From Desulfovibrio sp. An276 (GTDB lineage Bacteria > Desulfobacterota > Desulfovibrionia > Desulfovibrionales > Desulfovibrionaceae), in the NCBI RefSeq assembly GCF_002159665.1, contig NZ_NFJC01000010.1:1-64000 (forward strand): a stretch of 64,000 nt of DNA. Direction: 5' to 3'. The position numbers were made by a program, and so were the translations under genes. Within the stretch, counting starts at the first letter, position 1. Each line of letters opens with the position of its first letter. Shown here in pieces: positions 42,249 to 50,962 of this stretch. Under the pieces are notes generated by a model, which saw nothing but the letters and a program-made list of their open reading frames with translations, had not been told where the DNA came from and ran no database searches.

Positions 42249-44456
42249 ATGCTGCCTCGCAAATCGAAAAGGGTACGTAGAGCCAAAAGAAGGAGAATGT
42301 CTCTGCTCAGAAAGGGAACGCTTTCCCTTTTTCTTTCCCTTCTGCTTGCCTCTCCGTCTCTTGCCGCAGAAGATCCCGCTGCTTCCGATGACGTCTATCA
42401 GTTGCCCACGGTGACAGTGACCGCGGACAAGAGGGCGACTGACGTGCAGAAAACGCCCTCATCCATCACTGTCATGTCCCGCACTAAGCTTGAGGATGCC
42501 AATATCGATACCATCGAAAAGGTGCTGCAGCGCATCCCCAACATGAATTTCAGCCAGTTCACTGGCGGAGCAAACTTCATGTCCATGCGCGGCATCACTA
42601 CGTCGGCTGGCACATCGACAAGCCCCCTTGTCATGTATCTTGACGGCGTGCCTGTGGACACCTTCTTCAATCTCGACGCTCCCCTCATGGACATCGAGCG
42701 CATTGAAGTCTTGCGCGGCCCCCAGAGCGCCATCTACGGCAAAAACGCCATGGGCGGCGTCATCAACGTCATCTCGCGCAAGCCGACCAACGAGTGGCAT
42801 GGCACATTGCAGGCGGACTACGGCTCCTTCAACACCCAGCGCTACGCAGCGGCCATCAGCGGACCCCTCATCGAGGACAAGCTCTATCTCGCGCTATCGG
42901 GCTCTCATTATTCCACAGACGGCTACATGAACCATGACGATACATGGTACGGAAACCAGGAACGTACGGAACGCTTCAAGGGCATGCTGCGCTTTACGCC
43001 CACGGAAGACATAGACATCAGCTTCCACCTCAACTACACGGCCCGCAGGGATGGCTATTCCAACCTTATCTGGGGAGACGAGCCCACACTGGACTCCATT
43101 GCCAACAAGGACGACTACCTGCATTCCGACATCTGGAACATGGCCCTGCAAATGTCCTTCGACTTTGACCCTGTCACTTTTGAGTCCATCACTACCTACC
43201 GCACGGAAAATCTGGATTATGGCATTGATATGCTGGCAACATATGGTGCAGCGTATTCTCCCTATGGTTTAAATCTCGATTGTGCAAACACTGGTCGCAA
43301 CAATACCCGCAAGGAGTTTACTCAGGAATTTCGCCTGCGCTCTCCGGACGACAAGAAGGACGGTATCAAGTGGCTTCTCGGTGTCTTTGGTGGCTATACG
43401 GACATGAATATCCGTGAGTCCTATTCCGACATGCCCGGGACATTGCCGGGAGATCTTTTGGATCAGGCATGGGCAGGGATGACTTTTCCTTTTCGCATGT
43501 GGACGAACCAGCCGAGTAGAGAATATACGCAGGACTACGCAGCCTTTGGCGAGATCACTATCCCTCTCTTTGACAAGCTGAACATCACCCTGGGGTTGCG
43601 TGCCCAGCAAACTCACAAGAAAATCGATGTAAACTATATGGGTGGTGAGACATATGCTGGCATGGACGTGCCTCTGTTGGGCGTTGCAGGAGACATGCAT
43701 GGTACAAAATCCGATTCATGGTTTGAGCTTTTGCCCAAATTCAACATCAGTTACCAGCTGACAGACGATATCATGTTCTATGGCGGTGTAAACCGCAGTT
43801 TCATTCCCGGTGGCTTCAACAATGCTACCAGAACCGGCATTGACATGACCTATGACGCCCAGACAGCCTGGAACTACGAAATTGGCGCCAAAACCGAATG
43901 GTTCGACAAGCGTTTCCTCCTGAATCTTGCGCTCTTCCATTCCGCGGTGAATGATCTGCAGCTCATGAAATATGATATTGGCTCCATGTCCTATCTGAGT
44001 GACAACGCAGGGTCTGCCCGCATCTACGGCGTGGAAGTCGATGCCATGGCTAGACTTTTGCCCGGCCTCGACGCAGAATTCAGCTTTGGCTACCTGTGGA
44101 CACGATTCGATGACTACACGCATATGGGCAATGACTATTCCGGCAACAAGATTCCCTACACCCCGGACTATACGGCAAGCTTTGCCCTGCAGTATCGCCA
44201 TGAAAAGGGCTTCTTTGCCAGGGGTGAGGTGCTGCATTACGGCCAGCTCTACTGGAGCGAGGCCAATGACTACAAGAGGGATCCCGTTACCCTGCTCAAT
44301 GCCCGCGTAGGCTACGAGTTCGAGCCCTTTGCAGTCTATGTCTACGGCAACAACCTGACAGACGCAAAGTACCTCAACTACTACACTGCCACGTCCAATT
44401 ACGGCATGATGGCCCGTCCGCGCGAAATAGGCGTACAGCTCAAGTACACATTCTGA
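42249..44456 (+). CDS. TonB-dependent outer-membrane receptor, siderophore type
   Basis: A 735-aa receptor. The start at 42249 has AAGGAG 5 nt upstream. A very basic N-terminus leads into a signal peptide (about residues 20-40, ending SPSLAA). A TonB-box-like TVTVTA lies near residue 55. The plug domain (about 60-180) contains the usual LRGPQSAIYGKNAMGGVINV, and a 22-strand barrel ends in KYTF with the terminal Phe required for outer-membrane insertion. The closest type is FyuA/iron-siderophore receptors. Placed opposite the NRPS operon and ahead of YbtPQ-like transporters, it is the likely importer of the metal-bound product. Confidence 0.93.
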   Translation: MLPRKSKRVRRAKRRRMSLLRKGTLSLFLSLLLASPSLAAEDPAASDDVYQLPTVTVTADKRATDVQKTPSSITVMSRTKLEDANIDTIEKVLQRIPNMNFSQFTGGANFMSMRGITTSAGTSTSPLVMYLDGVPVDTFFNLDAPLMDIERIEVLRGPQSAIYGKNAMGGVINVISRKPTNEWHGTLQADYGSFNTQRYAAAISGPLIEDKLYLALSGSHYSTDGYMNHDDTWYGNQERTERFKGMLRFTPTEDIDISFHLNYTARRDGYSNLIWGDEPTLDSIANKDDYLHSDIWNMALQMSFDFDPVTFESITTYRTENLDYGIDMLATYGAAYSPYGLNLDCANTGRNNTRKEFTQEFRLRSPDDKKDGIKWLLGVFGGYTDMNIRESYSDMPGTLPGDLLDQAWAGMTFPFRMWTNQPSREYTQDYAAFGEITIPLFDKLNITLGLRAQQTHKKIDVNYMGGETYAGMDVPLLGVAGDMHGTKSDSWFELLPKFNISYQLTDDIMFYGGVNRSFIPGGFNNATRTGIDMTYDAQTAWNYEIGAKTEWFDKRFLLNLALFHSAVNDLQLMKYDIGSMSYLSDNAGSARIYGVEVDAMARLLPGLDAEFSFGYLWTRFDDYTHMGNDYSGNKIPYTPDYTASFALQYRHEKGFFARGEVLHYGQLYWSEANDYKRDPVTLLNARVGYEFEPFAVYVYGNNLTDAKYLNYYTATSNYGMMARPREIGVQLKYTF

Positions 44457-44472
44457 TAAACGTCCCTGTCCT

Positions 44473-44531
44473 CACTGTGCCCGGTTTTTCCCCTTGAGCG
44501 GAAAAATCGGGAGAGCAGTGGGGACTTTTTT
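44473..44531 (+). terminator. Intrinsic terminator or attenuator after the receptor gene
   Basis: A long stem (CACTG...CAGTG enclosing CCCGGTTTTTCC...GGAAAAATCGGG, 8-nt loop) is followed by TTTTTT at 44525-44531. It lies between the receptor stop and the first ABC gene, in a 92-bp gap. Read-through would make the transporters a minor product of the same transcript. Confidence 0.75.
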
Positions 44532-44548
44532 CCTTTCAGGCAGTATCT

Positions 44549-46309
44549 ATGGAACAAAAGGCGAAAGTCATCCAGATTTCTCCCCTGGCAAAACTGATGC
44601 TGGCAGGCTCCCTTGTCTTCGGAGCTATTGACACAGTGCTCATTCCTGTTCCCTACCTCGCGGCCTGGCTCATTCTCGAGCATCTGGCAGGAAACACGAT
44701 CTGGCCCATGGACCAGATTTTTTTCTGGGTCTTTGCAGCCATTGGCGCGCGCTGGCTTGCAAGCCTTCTCTCCACAACCCTCTCGCACCTCTCGGCCATG
44801 CAGGTCACAACGGATTTGCGCACAAGGCTTCTCGAGCATCTCGGCAGGCTTCCCATGCACTGGCACGCTTGTCAGACCAGGGGGGGGCTCAAAAAGGTTT
44901 TTACCAGCGACATCGGCCAGGTGGAGAGCTTTCTCGCCCACCACATCCCGGACACTGTCTCTGCCCTGCTTCTGCCCATTCTCTCCCTCATATGCCTTTT
45001 GTGGGTCAACTGGATCCTTGGGCTGCTGCTTGTGCTTTTGTTTGTGGCCTGCATCGTCGTGCAGACCACAAGTCTTGCCAAAATGAGCAAAGGCAGCATA
45101 CTTGGGCGCTACAACAGGGCCCTGGAGGGCCTCAATTCCGCAGTGGTGGAATTTGTCCACGGCATGCCCGTCATAAAACTCTTCAACAGGGAGCTCTCCT
45201 CCTTCTCGAAGATGCGCAGCTGTGTGGACGAGTTCAGGGACATACAGACCCAGGGCTATGTCACCTTTGCTCCGCGCTGGGCGCTCTTTTCCACCCTCAC
45301 GGTCATGCCCTTCACGTTGGCTGCCGTAGCCGGAGCGCCCCTGTATCTTGCGGGTTTGGCAACGCTCTCCGAAGTGACGCTTTTTCTCATGCTGGGCTGC
45401 GTGTGCCTGAGCCCTCTCACAAAGCTTGTGCGCCTTGCCGCCATTGTCTCCGAAATGACGCAGAGCCTGGCCAGGCTTTCGGACATCCTGTCTTCTCCTG
45501 CAGAGGAGACAGGCTCCTTTCCCGCGTCCATGGTTCGCAAGCCTAGGGTTCATGTGCACAATCTGTATGTGCGCTTTGGCGAGAAGACAGTCTTGAAAAA
45601 CATCAATTTTGTGGCCGAACCAGGCACAACAACGGCAATCGTGGGTGCCTCGGGCTCCGGAAAGAGCACCCTCGCAGCTGCCATTGCCGGCCTTGAGCGT
45701 ATTGATTCCGGAACAATAAGCATTGACGGATACCCTCTGTCCGCCTTTCCGCCAAAGGAGCTTGCAAGCCTTGTCACGCCGGTCTTCCAGGCGCCGCATA
45801 TCTTTGCAGGCACAATAGCCGAGAACATCGCCCTTGGCGTGCAAAATCCGCGCGAGGAGGACATTGTCGCAGCAGCAAATCTTGCCCGCTGCGCGCAGTT
45901 TATAGAATCCTTTCCCAACAAATACGCGACAAAAATTGGCGAAGGCGGTGAAGCTCACTTGAGCGGAGGCCAGAAACAGCGCATTGCCCTTGCGAGGATG
46001 GCCTATCGGAGAACTCCCGTTGTTGTTCTTGACGAAGCCACATCCTACGCCGACGCCCAGAGCGAGGCAGAAATCCAGCAAGCACTTTCGGGTCTTCTCA
46101 GGGGGCGTACGGTCATTGTTGTGGCCCACAGACTGCATACCATTGCAAAAGCGCAGCAAATCCTTGTCCTGAAGGAGGGCGAGATTGTCGAGCGGGGAAC
46201 CCATGAAAGCCTTCTCGCCAGACAGGGCGTCTATGCCGTCCTGTGGGAAGCCCACCACAGGGCCAGAGCCTGGAGCATACGCACAAAGAGGGAGGCCTGC
46301 CCATGCTGA
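44549..46309 (+). CDS. ABC transporter, fused membrane and ATPase domains (YbtP-like)
   Basis: A 586-aa protein with six membrane segments (about residues 15-300) and an ATPase domain (about 335-570) bearing Walker A GASGSGKST (about 366-374), signature LSGGQKQR, Walker B VVVLDEAT and an H-loop (VAHRLH). This exporter-type fold imports ferric siderophore in the YbtPQ and IrtAB systems. It overlaps the next ABC gene by 7 bp; the two should form a heterodimer. A run of eight G (44880-44887) lies within the coding sequence at codons for Arg-Gly-Gly. Confidence 0.92.
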   Translation: MEQKAKVIQISPLAKLMLAGSLVFGAIDTVLIPVPYLAAWLILEHLAGNTIWPMDQIFFWVFAAIGARWLASLLSTTLSHLSAMQVTTDLRTRLLEHLGRLPMHWHACQTRGGLKKVFTSDIGQVESFLAHHIPDTVSALLLPILSLICLLWVNWILGLLLVLLFVACIVVQTTSLAKMSKGSILGRYNRALEGLNSAVVEFVHGMPVIKLFNRELSSFSKMRSCVDEFRDIQTQGYVTFAPRWALFSTLTVMPFTLAAVAGAPLYLAGLATLSEVTLFLMLGCVCLSPLTKLVRLAAIVSEMTQSLARLSDILSSPAEETGSFPASMVRKPRVHVHNLYVRFGEKTVLKNINFVAEPGTTTAIVGASGSGKSTLAAAIAGLERIDSGTISIDGYPLSAFPPKELASLVTPVFQAPHIFAGTIAENIALGVQNPREEDIVAAANLARCAQFIESFPNKYATKIGEGGEAHLSGGQKQRIALARMAYRRTPVVVLDEATSYADAQSEAEIQQALSGLLRGRTVIVVAHRLHTIAKAQQILVLKEGEIVERGTHESLLARQGVYAVLWEAHHRARAWSIRTKREACPC

Positions 46310-48030
46310 AAACACTACTGGCCCTTGCAGGAAAGGCCTCTGCTTCCCTGCGCAGGGCAATACTTCTCAACCTGTGCGTCATGGGCGTACAGCAGGCTTC
46401 CTATGTGGCTGCGTTCTTTCTGCTTCAGACATTGTATCTCTCCAGGGAAGGAGGGCAGTCCGACTGGATTGCCTGGGTCGTTCTTCTTGCAGTTCTGGCA
46501 CTGGCCCATGGCTTTTTCAATCTGCGCTCGCTTGTGTCCGCCTATACGGGAAGCTACGCCATAAGCGCCAGCCTGCGCCTGCGTCTTTGCGATCACTTGC
46601 GCAGACTCTCCCTTGCCTTCTTCAGAAAAACAGACTCAGGGGTAGTCTCCGGGGCCCTCATAGACGACATCAAGGGCATGGAAGCCTTTTTCGGCATGTA
46701 TGTCTTTGATCTGGTGACCTGCCTTGTCTTTCCCTGCCTCTTGTGCGTGCTCATGTTCTTTTTCAGCTGGCAGATTACCGGCGTTCTGGTCTTGTCGGCG
46801 GCCCTGGCCTTTCCATTGATTCTCTGGGCCTGCCGCATCACGCAACGCCTGGGGCCAGCCTATCTGGAGGCCAGGGACGCCTCGTATTCCTCGCTCATGG
46901 ACTATGTGGGGGGCATACGCGAGCTAAAGGCGGCAAACCTCACAGGCCTTGACTACACGCCCCTTGTTTCCAGCTGGAAGAAATACGGACGTCTGAGCAT
47001 CCGGATGGAAGGGCAGTACGGTCTTCTGGCACTGGCCTATTCCTGCGTTCTCGACATGGGGTTTCTTGCAACGCTCTTGCTTGGCCTTTCCCTGGTGGAA
47101 AATCTCACTGTTGGCATCGCAAGCCTCATGTTCTTTCTCATAGTCGGCAGCCGCTTTGTGGAGCCCATGCGGGAATTCGGCATGGTTTTGCCCGAAGTAC
47201 GCAGATGCCTGACTGCCGCACAAAAGATTTCCGATATCCTGGCAGTGCCTGAACCGCAGGTTCTCCCGGAGGAAAAACGTTTCGGGCACGAAATACGCTT
47301 TGACAATGTGTCCTTTGCCTATGAACAGGGGAAGAATGTCCTGCGCAATGTCTCCTTTGTCATGCCCGAAGGAAGCGTCACGGCCCTGGTCGGGCCTTCC
47401 GGCTCCGGCAAAAGTACCATTGCCCACCTTTTGCTGCGTTTCTGGGACGCAGGGAAGGGCAAAATCACCCTTGGCGGCGCGGACATCCGTTCCCTTGCGC
47501 AGGAAGAGCTGTACAGAAACTTCAGCGTGGTCTTTCAGGACGTCTATCTTTTTGATGACACAGTCTTCAACAATATCCGCATGGCAAGGCCAGATGCCAG
47601 CCCAGAGGAAGTGTACAGGGCAGCGCGCCTTGCCCGCTGCGACGACTTCATAAGTTCTCTGGAGCACGGGTACGAAACGCGCGTGGGCGAGGGCGGTGCC
47701 AGGCTGTCCGGAGGAGAAAAACAGCGCCTGTCCATCGCAAGGGCCATCCTGAAGGACGCGCCAGTCATTATCCTCGATGAAGCTACGGCCTCCCTGGATC
47801 CGGAAAACGAGCTCAGCATTCAGGAAGGCCTCAACTCTCTCCTTGCTGGCAAGACATTGCTTGTCATCGCCCACAGGCTGGAAACCATACGCGACGCAGA
47901 CAACATCCTGGTTCTACAGGAAGGCCGCATAGCAGAAATCGGTACCCATGAAAGCCTGCTTGCAGGGGAGGGCCTGTATACAAGGCTGTGGACTTTGCAA
48001 AACACCATCAAGTCCTGGCAGCTGGGCTAA
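46303..48030 (+). CDS. ABC transporter, fused membrane and ATPase domains (YbtQ-like)
   Basis: A 575-aa partner of the preceding protein: membrane domain about 15-310, ATPase with Walker A GPSGSGKST, signature LSGGEKQR, Walker B VIILDEAT and H-loop IAHRLE. The start at 46303 (MLKTLLALAG) has GGGAGG 7 nt upstream and overlaps the previous gene by 7 bp. With the receptor it forms the uptake arm of the cluster. Both ATPase sites look intact. Confidence 0.92.
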   Translation: MLKTLLALAGKASASLRRAILLNLCVMGVQQASYVAAFFLLQTLYLSREGGQSDWIAWVVLLAVLALAHGFFNLRSLVSAYTGSYAISASLRLRLCDHLRRLSLAFFRKTDSGVVSGALIDDIKGMEAFFGMYVFDLVTCLVFPCLLCVLMFFFSWQITGVLVLSAALAFPLILWACRITQRLGPAYLEARDASYSSLMDYVGGIRELKAANLTGLDYTPLVSSWKKYGRLSIRMEGQYGLLALAYSCVLDMGFLATLLLGLSLVENLTVGIASLMFFLIVGSRFVEPMREFGMVLPEVRRCLTAAQKISDILAVPEPQVLPEEKRFGHEIRFDNVSFAYEQGKNVLRNVSFVMPEGSVTALVGPSGSGKSTIAHLLLRFWDAGKGKITLGGADIRSLAQEELYRNFSVVFQDVYLFDDTVFNNIRMARPDASPEEVYRAARLARCDDFISSLEHGYETRVGEGGARLSGGEKQRLSIARAILKDAPVIILDEATASLDPENELSIQEGLNSLLAGKTLLVIAHRLETIRDADNILVLQEGRIAEIGTHESLLAGEGLYTRLWTLQNTIKSWQLG

Positions 48031-48058
48031 GGGCAAACTCCATCATAATAGAATGCGT

Positions 48059-48090
48059 CCTGTCTCTTCCATGAAAACGGAAGAGACAGG
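48059..48090. terminator. Hairpin terminator between convergent genes
   Basis: A perfect 12-bp stem CCTGTCTCTTCC / GGAAGAGACAGG with an 8-nt loop, 28 bp past the YbtQ-like stop and 31 bp past the stop of the lpd remnant on the other strand. It can serve both. A short CTCTTT follows on the plus strand. Confidence 0.7.
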
Positions 48091-48121
48091 CGCTCTTTGC
48101 ATTGCAACCGTGATGTGTGGT

Positions 48122-48470
48122 CTATGCCTGTACCTTTACGCGCTTGGCAATCAGGGCGTTGACGAGGATTTCGTCCAGGGGTGGGTGGGCGAACAAGAGC
48201 TCGCGCACAAGCATCTCTGCGCCTGGGTGACAAGATGGGAGACCTTGTGACCAATGGAGGCCGACCAATTCCTTGTTGTCCCACACGGCCTTCACAAAAC
48301 CATGGGCCAGAGGAATAGGGGGTGTCCATGGCGCCCAGGACGAGCACATAACGGGCCTGATGCTCTGCCGCGTGGACCTGAAGTACCTGACCGTTGAGTC
48401 GCCCACAGCGTAGATATGGGGAGCAGCAGGTGATCGTCCACCTCGATGTAGCCACGGTGACATAGCGCAT
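48122..48470 (-). pseudogene. Gutted copy of dihydrolipoamide dehydrogenase (lpd)
   Basis: This is a duplicate of the lpd gene at 50963-52330 with large internal deletions. The leader and start (MRY at 48470) match the lpd leader, then the sequence jumps to the C-terminal part (RGYIEVDDHL near 48460), is frameshifted, loses a second piece after MDTPYSSGP, and ends in DEILVNALIAKRVKVQA. FAD, NAD and disulfide regions are gone. No functional product is expected. The homologous leader continues upstream to about 48545. Confidence 0.85.
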
Positions 48471-48874
48471 GGGGGCTTCGAAAAGACACGAACCAAGAGT
48501 GCAGAAGGGCTGATTTCCCTTTCCACACACGCCGCGAAATCGCAATAAGCGACAAAATAGTCGAGAAGCACAAAAGCATTCAATTATATCATTTTGTTAA
48601 AAATGATATAATTGAGCTTCTGGATGATGAAATTGAGCTACCCTTTCTTAGGAAGTCCGGCTTTCGGTATAGGCGTACAAGGAAAGGCATTTATGTTTTT
48701 TCGCAACACGACGATTGCATATCTGAAGATAGTTTTCCAAGTTCTCTCTTGTTCTCGCGAACTGAGGTACAAGACTGATTCGTGCTGCCGTGTTACTCAC
48801 AGACAGTGTGGAAGTGTCTGATGCCGCAAAGGAAGCAGTATCCCTGTCGATTTGGCATACAATATATTCTACCA
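48471..48874. other. Gene-free stretch with lpd-like leader and a long palindrome
   Basis: About 400 bp without a supportable gene. 48471-48545 resembles the leader of lpd. A 36-bp palindrome follows at 48580-48615. The remaining AT-rich part up to the Fic stop codon shows nothing recognisable. Confidence 0.5.
48580..48615. repeat. 36-bp palindrome, downstream of the Fic gene
   Basis: Arms TCAATTATATCATTTT and AAAATGATATAATTGA (16 bp, perfect) around GTTA. The same arms recur at 49950-49985 around a different 4-nt spacer. The pair brackets the Fic gene. Confidence 0.9.
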
Positions 48875-49933
48875 TCAGTTTTTTTGACTGTTCCATATGT
48901 ATGATGTATAGCGGCCACCTCCCAATTTTAGAATGGAACCACTTTTTTGCAATTCGGTTAATGTGCGTTGTACTGTTACAAGGCTGATATCCGGGCAGTG
49001 CTCCAGAATCTCCTTCTTGGTGATCTGACCAGGAGTCCTTTTGATAAGTTCACGTATACGCTCAGGCTTGCTCAAAGATTCTGTAGCCAGTATCTGCACC
49101 CTTCCAGAAAACTCGCGATAGGCTGCGGACACAATTCCCAATGTGTAGCGCACAAAAGGAGTATAATCATTGGTTCCTTCGTGCCATCCGCATGAACTTA
49201 GCTGCAGTGCCTCATAGTACGTCACCTTGCTTTCTTCGATAAGCTTTTCAATGCTGATATACTTGCCAACAATGTAGCCAGCCCTGTAGAGAAGCAGCAG
49301 GGTAAGCAGACGGCTCATGCGTCCGTTACCGTCATTGAAAGGATGAATGCAGAGAAAATCCAGAATAAACATTGGGATCAGCAACAGGGGATCCATGTCA
49401 TTCGAGGCAAGAGCTTCTGCGAATGACGAACAAAGTTGCTCAACATACTCTGGAGTCTCCCAAGCCTGAACGGGTTGGAAACGGACAATTTTGTTTCCTG
49501 CCTCGTCCGTTTCTGCGATGACGTTATCGCAATTTTTGTAATGTCCGCCGCAGGAGCTGCCACTAAATTTGTAGAGATCCCGATGCAGCTGGAGTATTAC
49601 AGATGGCTTGGGCTGGATATAGTCGAAACTTTCGTGGATGGTGGTGAGAACATCCCTGTATCCGGCTATCTCCTGTTCGTTGCGGGTATGGGGCTTTGTT
49701 TTGTCCAGCACCAACCTCTTGAGGCGCTCATTCGATGTGTGTATGCCCTCGATAGCGTTGGAAGCCTCGGTACTCTGGATTCTGGCAATTTCTACTAGCC
49801 GTGACAGGGTATCCGCACAGCTTTCGATGAACAGGGCTTGCTCTCCTTTGCTCTCATGGATATGCGTCAGGAGCAATACGACATCTGGCTCGAGTAACTT
49901 TTTGTAATTTTGAAAAAAATTGAATGAGCGCAT
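48875..49933 (-). CDS. Fic-domain protein with C-terminal winged helix
   Basis: A 352-aa Fic protein. The catalytic loop HPFNDGNGR is intact, so it should transfer AMP (or a related group) to a protein target. An inhibitory-helix motif SNAIEG ((S/T)xxxE(G/N)) near residue 60 lies before the Fic core, as in self-inhibited class II Fic proteins. The C-terminal part (about 285-350) looks like a winged helix (TKKEILEHCPDISLVTVQRTLTELQKSG). The start at 49933 has AGGAAAGG 4 nt upstream. It is AT-rich compared with its neighbours and sits between two copies of a 36-bp palindrome, which suggests transfer or autoregulation. The target is unknown. Confidence 0.92.
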   Translation of the reverse strand: MRSFNFFQNYKKLLEPDVVLLLTHIHESKGEQALFIESCADTLSRLVEIARIQSTEASNAIEGIHTSNERLKRLVLDKTKPHTRNEQEIAGYRDVLTTIHESFDYIQPKPSVILQLHRDLYKFSGSSCGGHYKNCDNVIAETDEAGNKIVRFQPVQAWETPEYVEQLCSSFAEALASNDMDPLLLIPMFILDFLCIHPFNDGNGRMSRLLTLLLLYRAGYIVGKYISIEKLIEESKVTYYEALQLSSCGWHEGTNDYTPFVRYTLGIVSAAYREFSGRVQILATESLSKPERIRELIKRTPGQITKKEILEHCPDISLVTVQRTLTELQKSGSILKLGGGRYTSYIWNSQKN

Positions 49934-49949
49934 AGTGCCTTTCCTGAGG

Positions 49950-49985
49950 TCAATTATATCATTTTTACCAAAATGATATAATTGA
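49950..49985. repeat. 36-bp palindrome, immediately upstream of the Fic gene
   Basis: Arms identical to those at 48580-48615 (TCAATTATATCATTTT / AAAATGATATAATTGA) with spacer TACC. It ends 16 bp before the Fic start codon, where an operator would lie; the Fic winged helix is a candidate ligand. Confidence 0.9.
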
Positions 49986-50086
49986 TAACAAAAATGATTG
50001 AATTGATTTGGATACGTTGCGGCGCTTCACCACGCTCCACCAAGTGTCCGCCGGAAAGCAGTGCAAACTTGAACAAGGAGCAAGAG

Positions 50087-50860
50087 CTATGTCAGAGACT
50101 GTATTTCGCTCAAGAAAAGACCTGTATCTTTTGGGATATCTTTCAGGGGCATGTTCATATTGAGCCGGTTGCCTGCTATTTCGATTTTTTTTCTTCAACT
50201 CTTCCCTTGAGTTCTCCTTTTACCATATCTTCATCTCTAGCAACAAAACTCTTCGACTTCCAGTCCCTTTGAGCCTTTTCCCGTTGTTCACAGGCATACA
50301 CAATGCTTTTTCAGAAAGAAACAGTGCTTCAGCCTCCAGAGGATTGTGAATATTGTTAATGATCTCTACTTGGGAATCTCTACAAAATGCAGTATTAAGT
50401 CCTTATTCAGTCGCACATTGCATACTCCTCAATCTCTTCATAGATCCTATTCTAAAGAATTGAGTATGTTGATAATGTATGTTTGCTTTAGAGCTCGATA
50501 GCGCGTTCCAGATTTAAGCTGCCCCCCCCCCGTATACTGTTGTCCAGTAACAGGGCCTTCTCTTGTCTATATTTACCTTGCTTACATTTTGACCTTCAAT
50601 ATTGATCTTTATACATTCCGGTGTCTCACCAAGTATGTCAAGACGATATTCCTTGTCTTCTATATTTCCGGAGAGATTTCCCTGTCTGCAAGCATCAGAT
50701 CGCAGATGACGTCCCTGTCCGGATCCGGGCTCAAAATGGAATTGACAAGATCGATGAGCAAGGGCTTGTGCTCCGGTTTGCCAAAGATATGCTTGAAGAG
50801 GAGCTCACTGGTACGCTCTATCCTATGTCCTCCCACGATGTATTCACCTGAAATGGGGAT
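50087..50860 (-). pseudogene. Broken Rpn-family (PD-(D/E)XK) nuclease/transposase gene
   Basis: Pieces of one Rpn-type protein can be read on the minus strand in shifting frames: RTSELLFKHIFGKPEHKPLL (about 50830-50760), then EYRLDILGETPECIKINIEGQ and LKSGTRYRALKQTYIINIL (50640-50460), then a C-terminal tail ending DTGLFLSEIQSLT before a stop at 50087. At least one frameshift lies near 50650 and another at a run of ten C (50522-50531), where nine would restore the frame. Family identity rests on this order of motifs. Confidence 0.65.
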
Positions 50861-50913
50861 TGCAGGCTTTCCGGAAAAATACAGGCTACCAAGTGCTCAC
50901 AATGCGTCCATGG

Positions 50914-50944
50914 ATACGGAAGGAGCAGGGCGCTCCTTCCGTAT
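50914..50944 (-). terminator. Terminator hairpin after lpd
   Basis: A perfect 13-bp stem ATACGGAAGGAGC / GCTCCTTCCGTAT with a 5-nt loop, starting 18 nt past the lpd stop. There is no U-run. Confidence 0.65.
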
Positions 50945-50962
50945 TGCAGCAATGATATGGGA

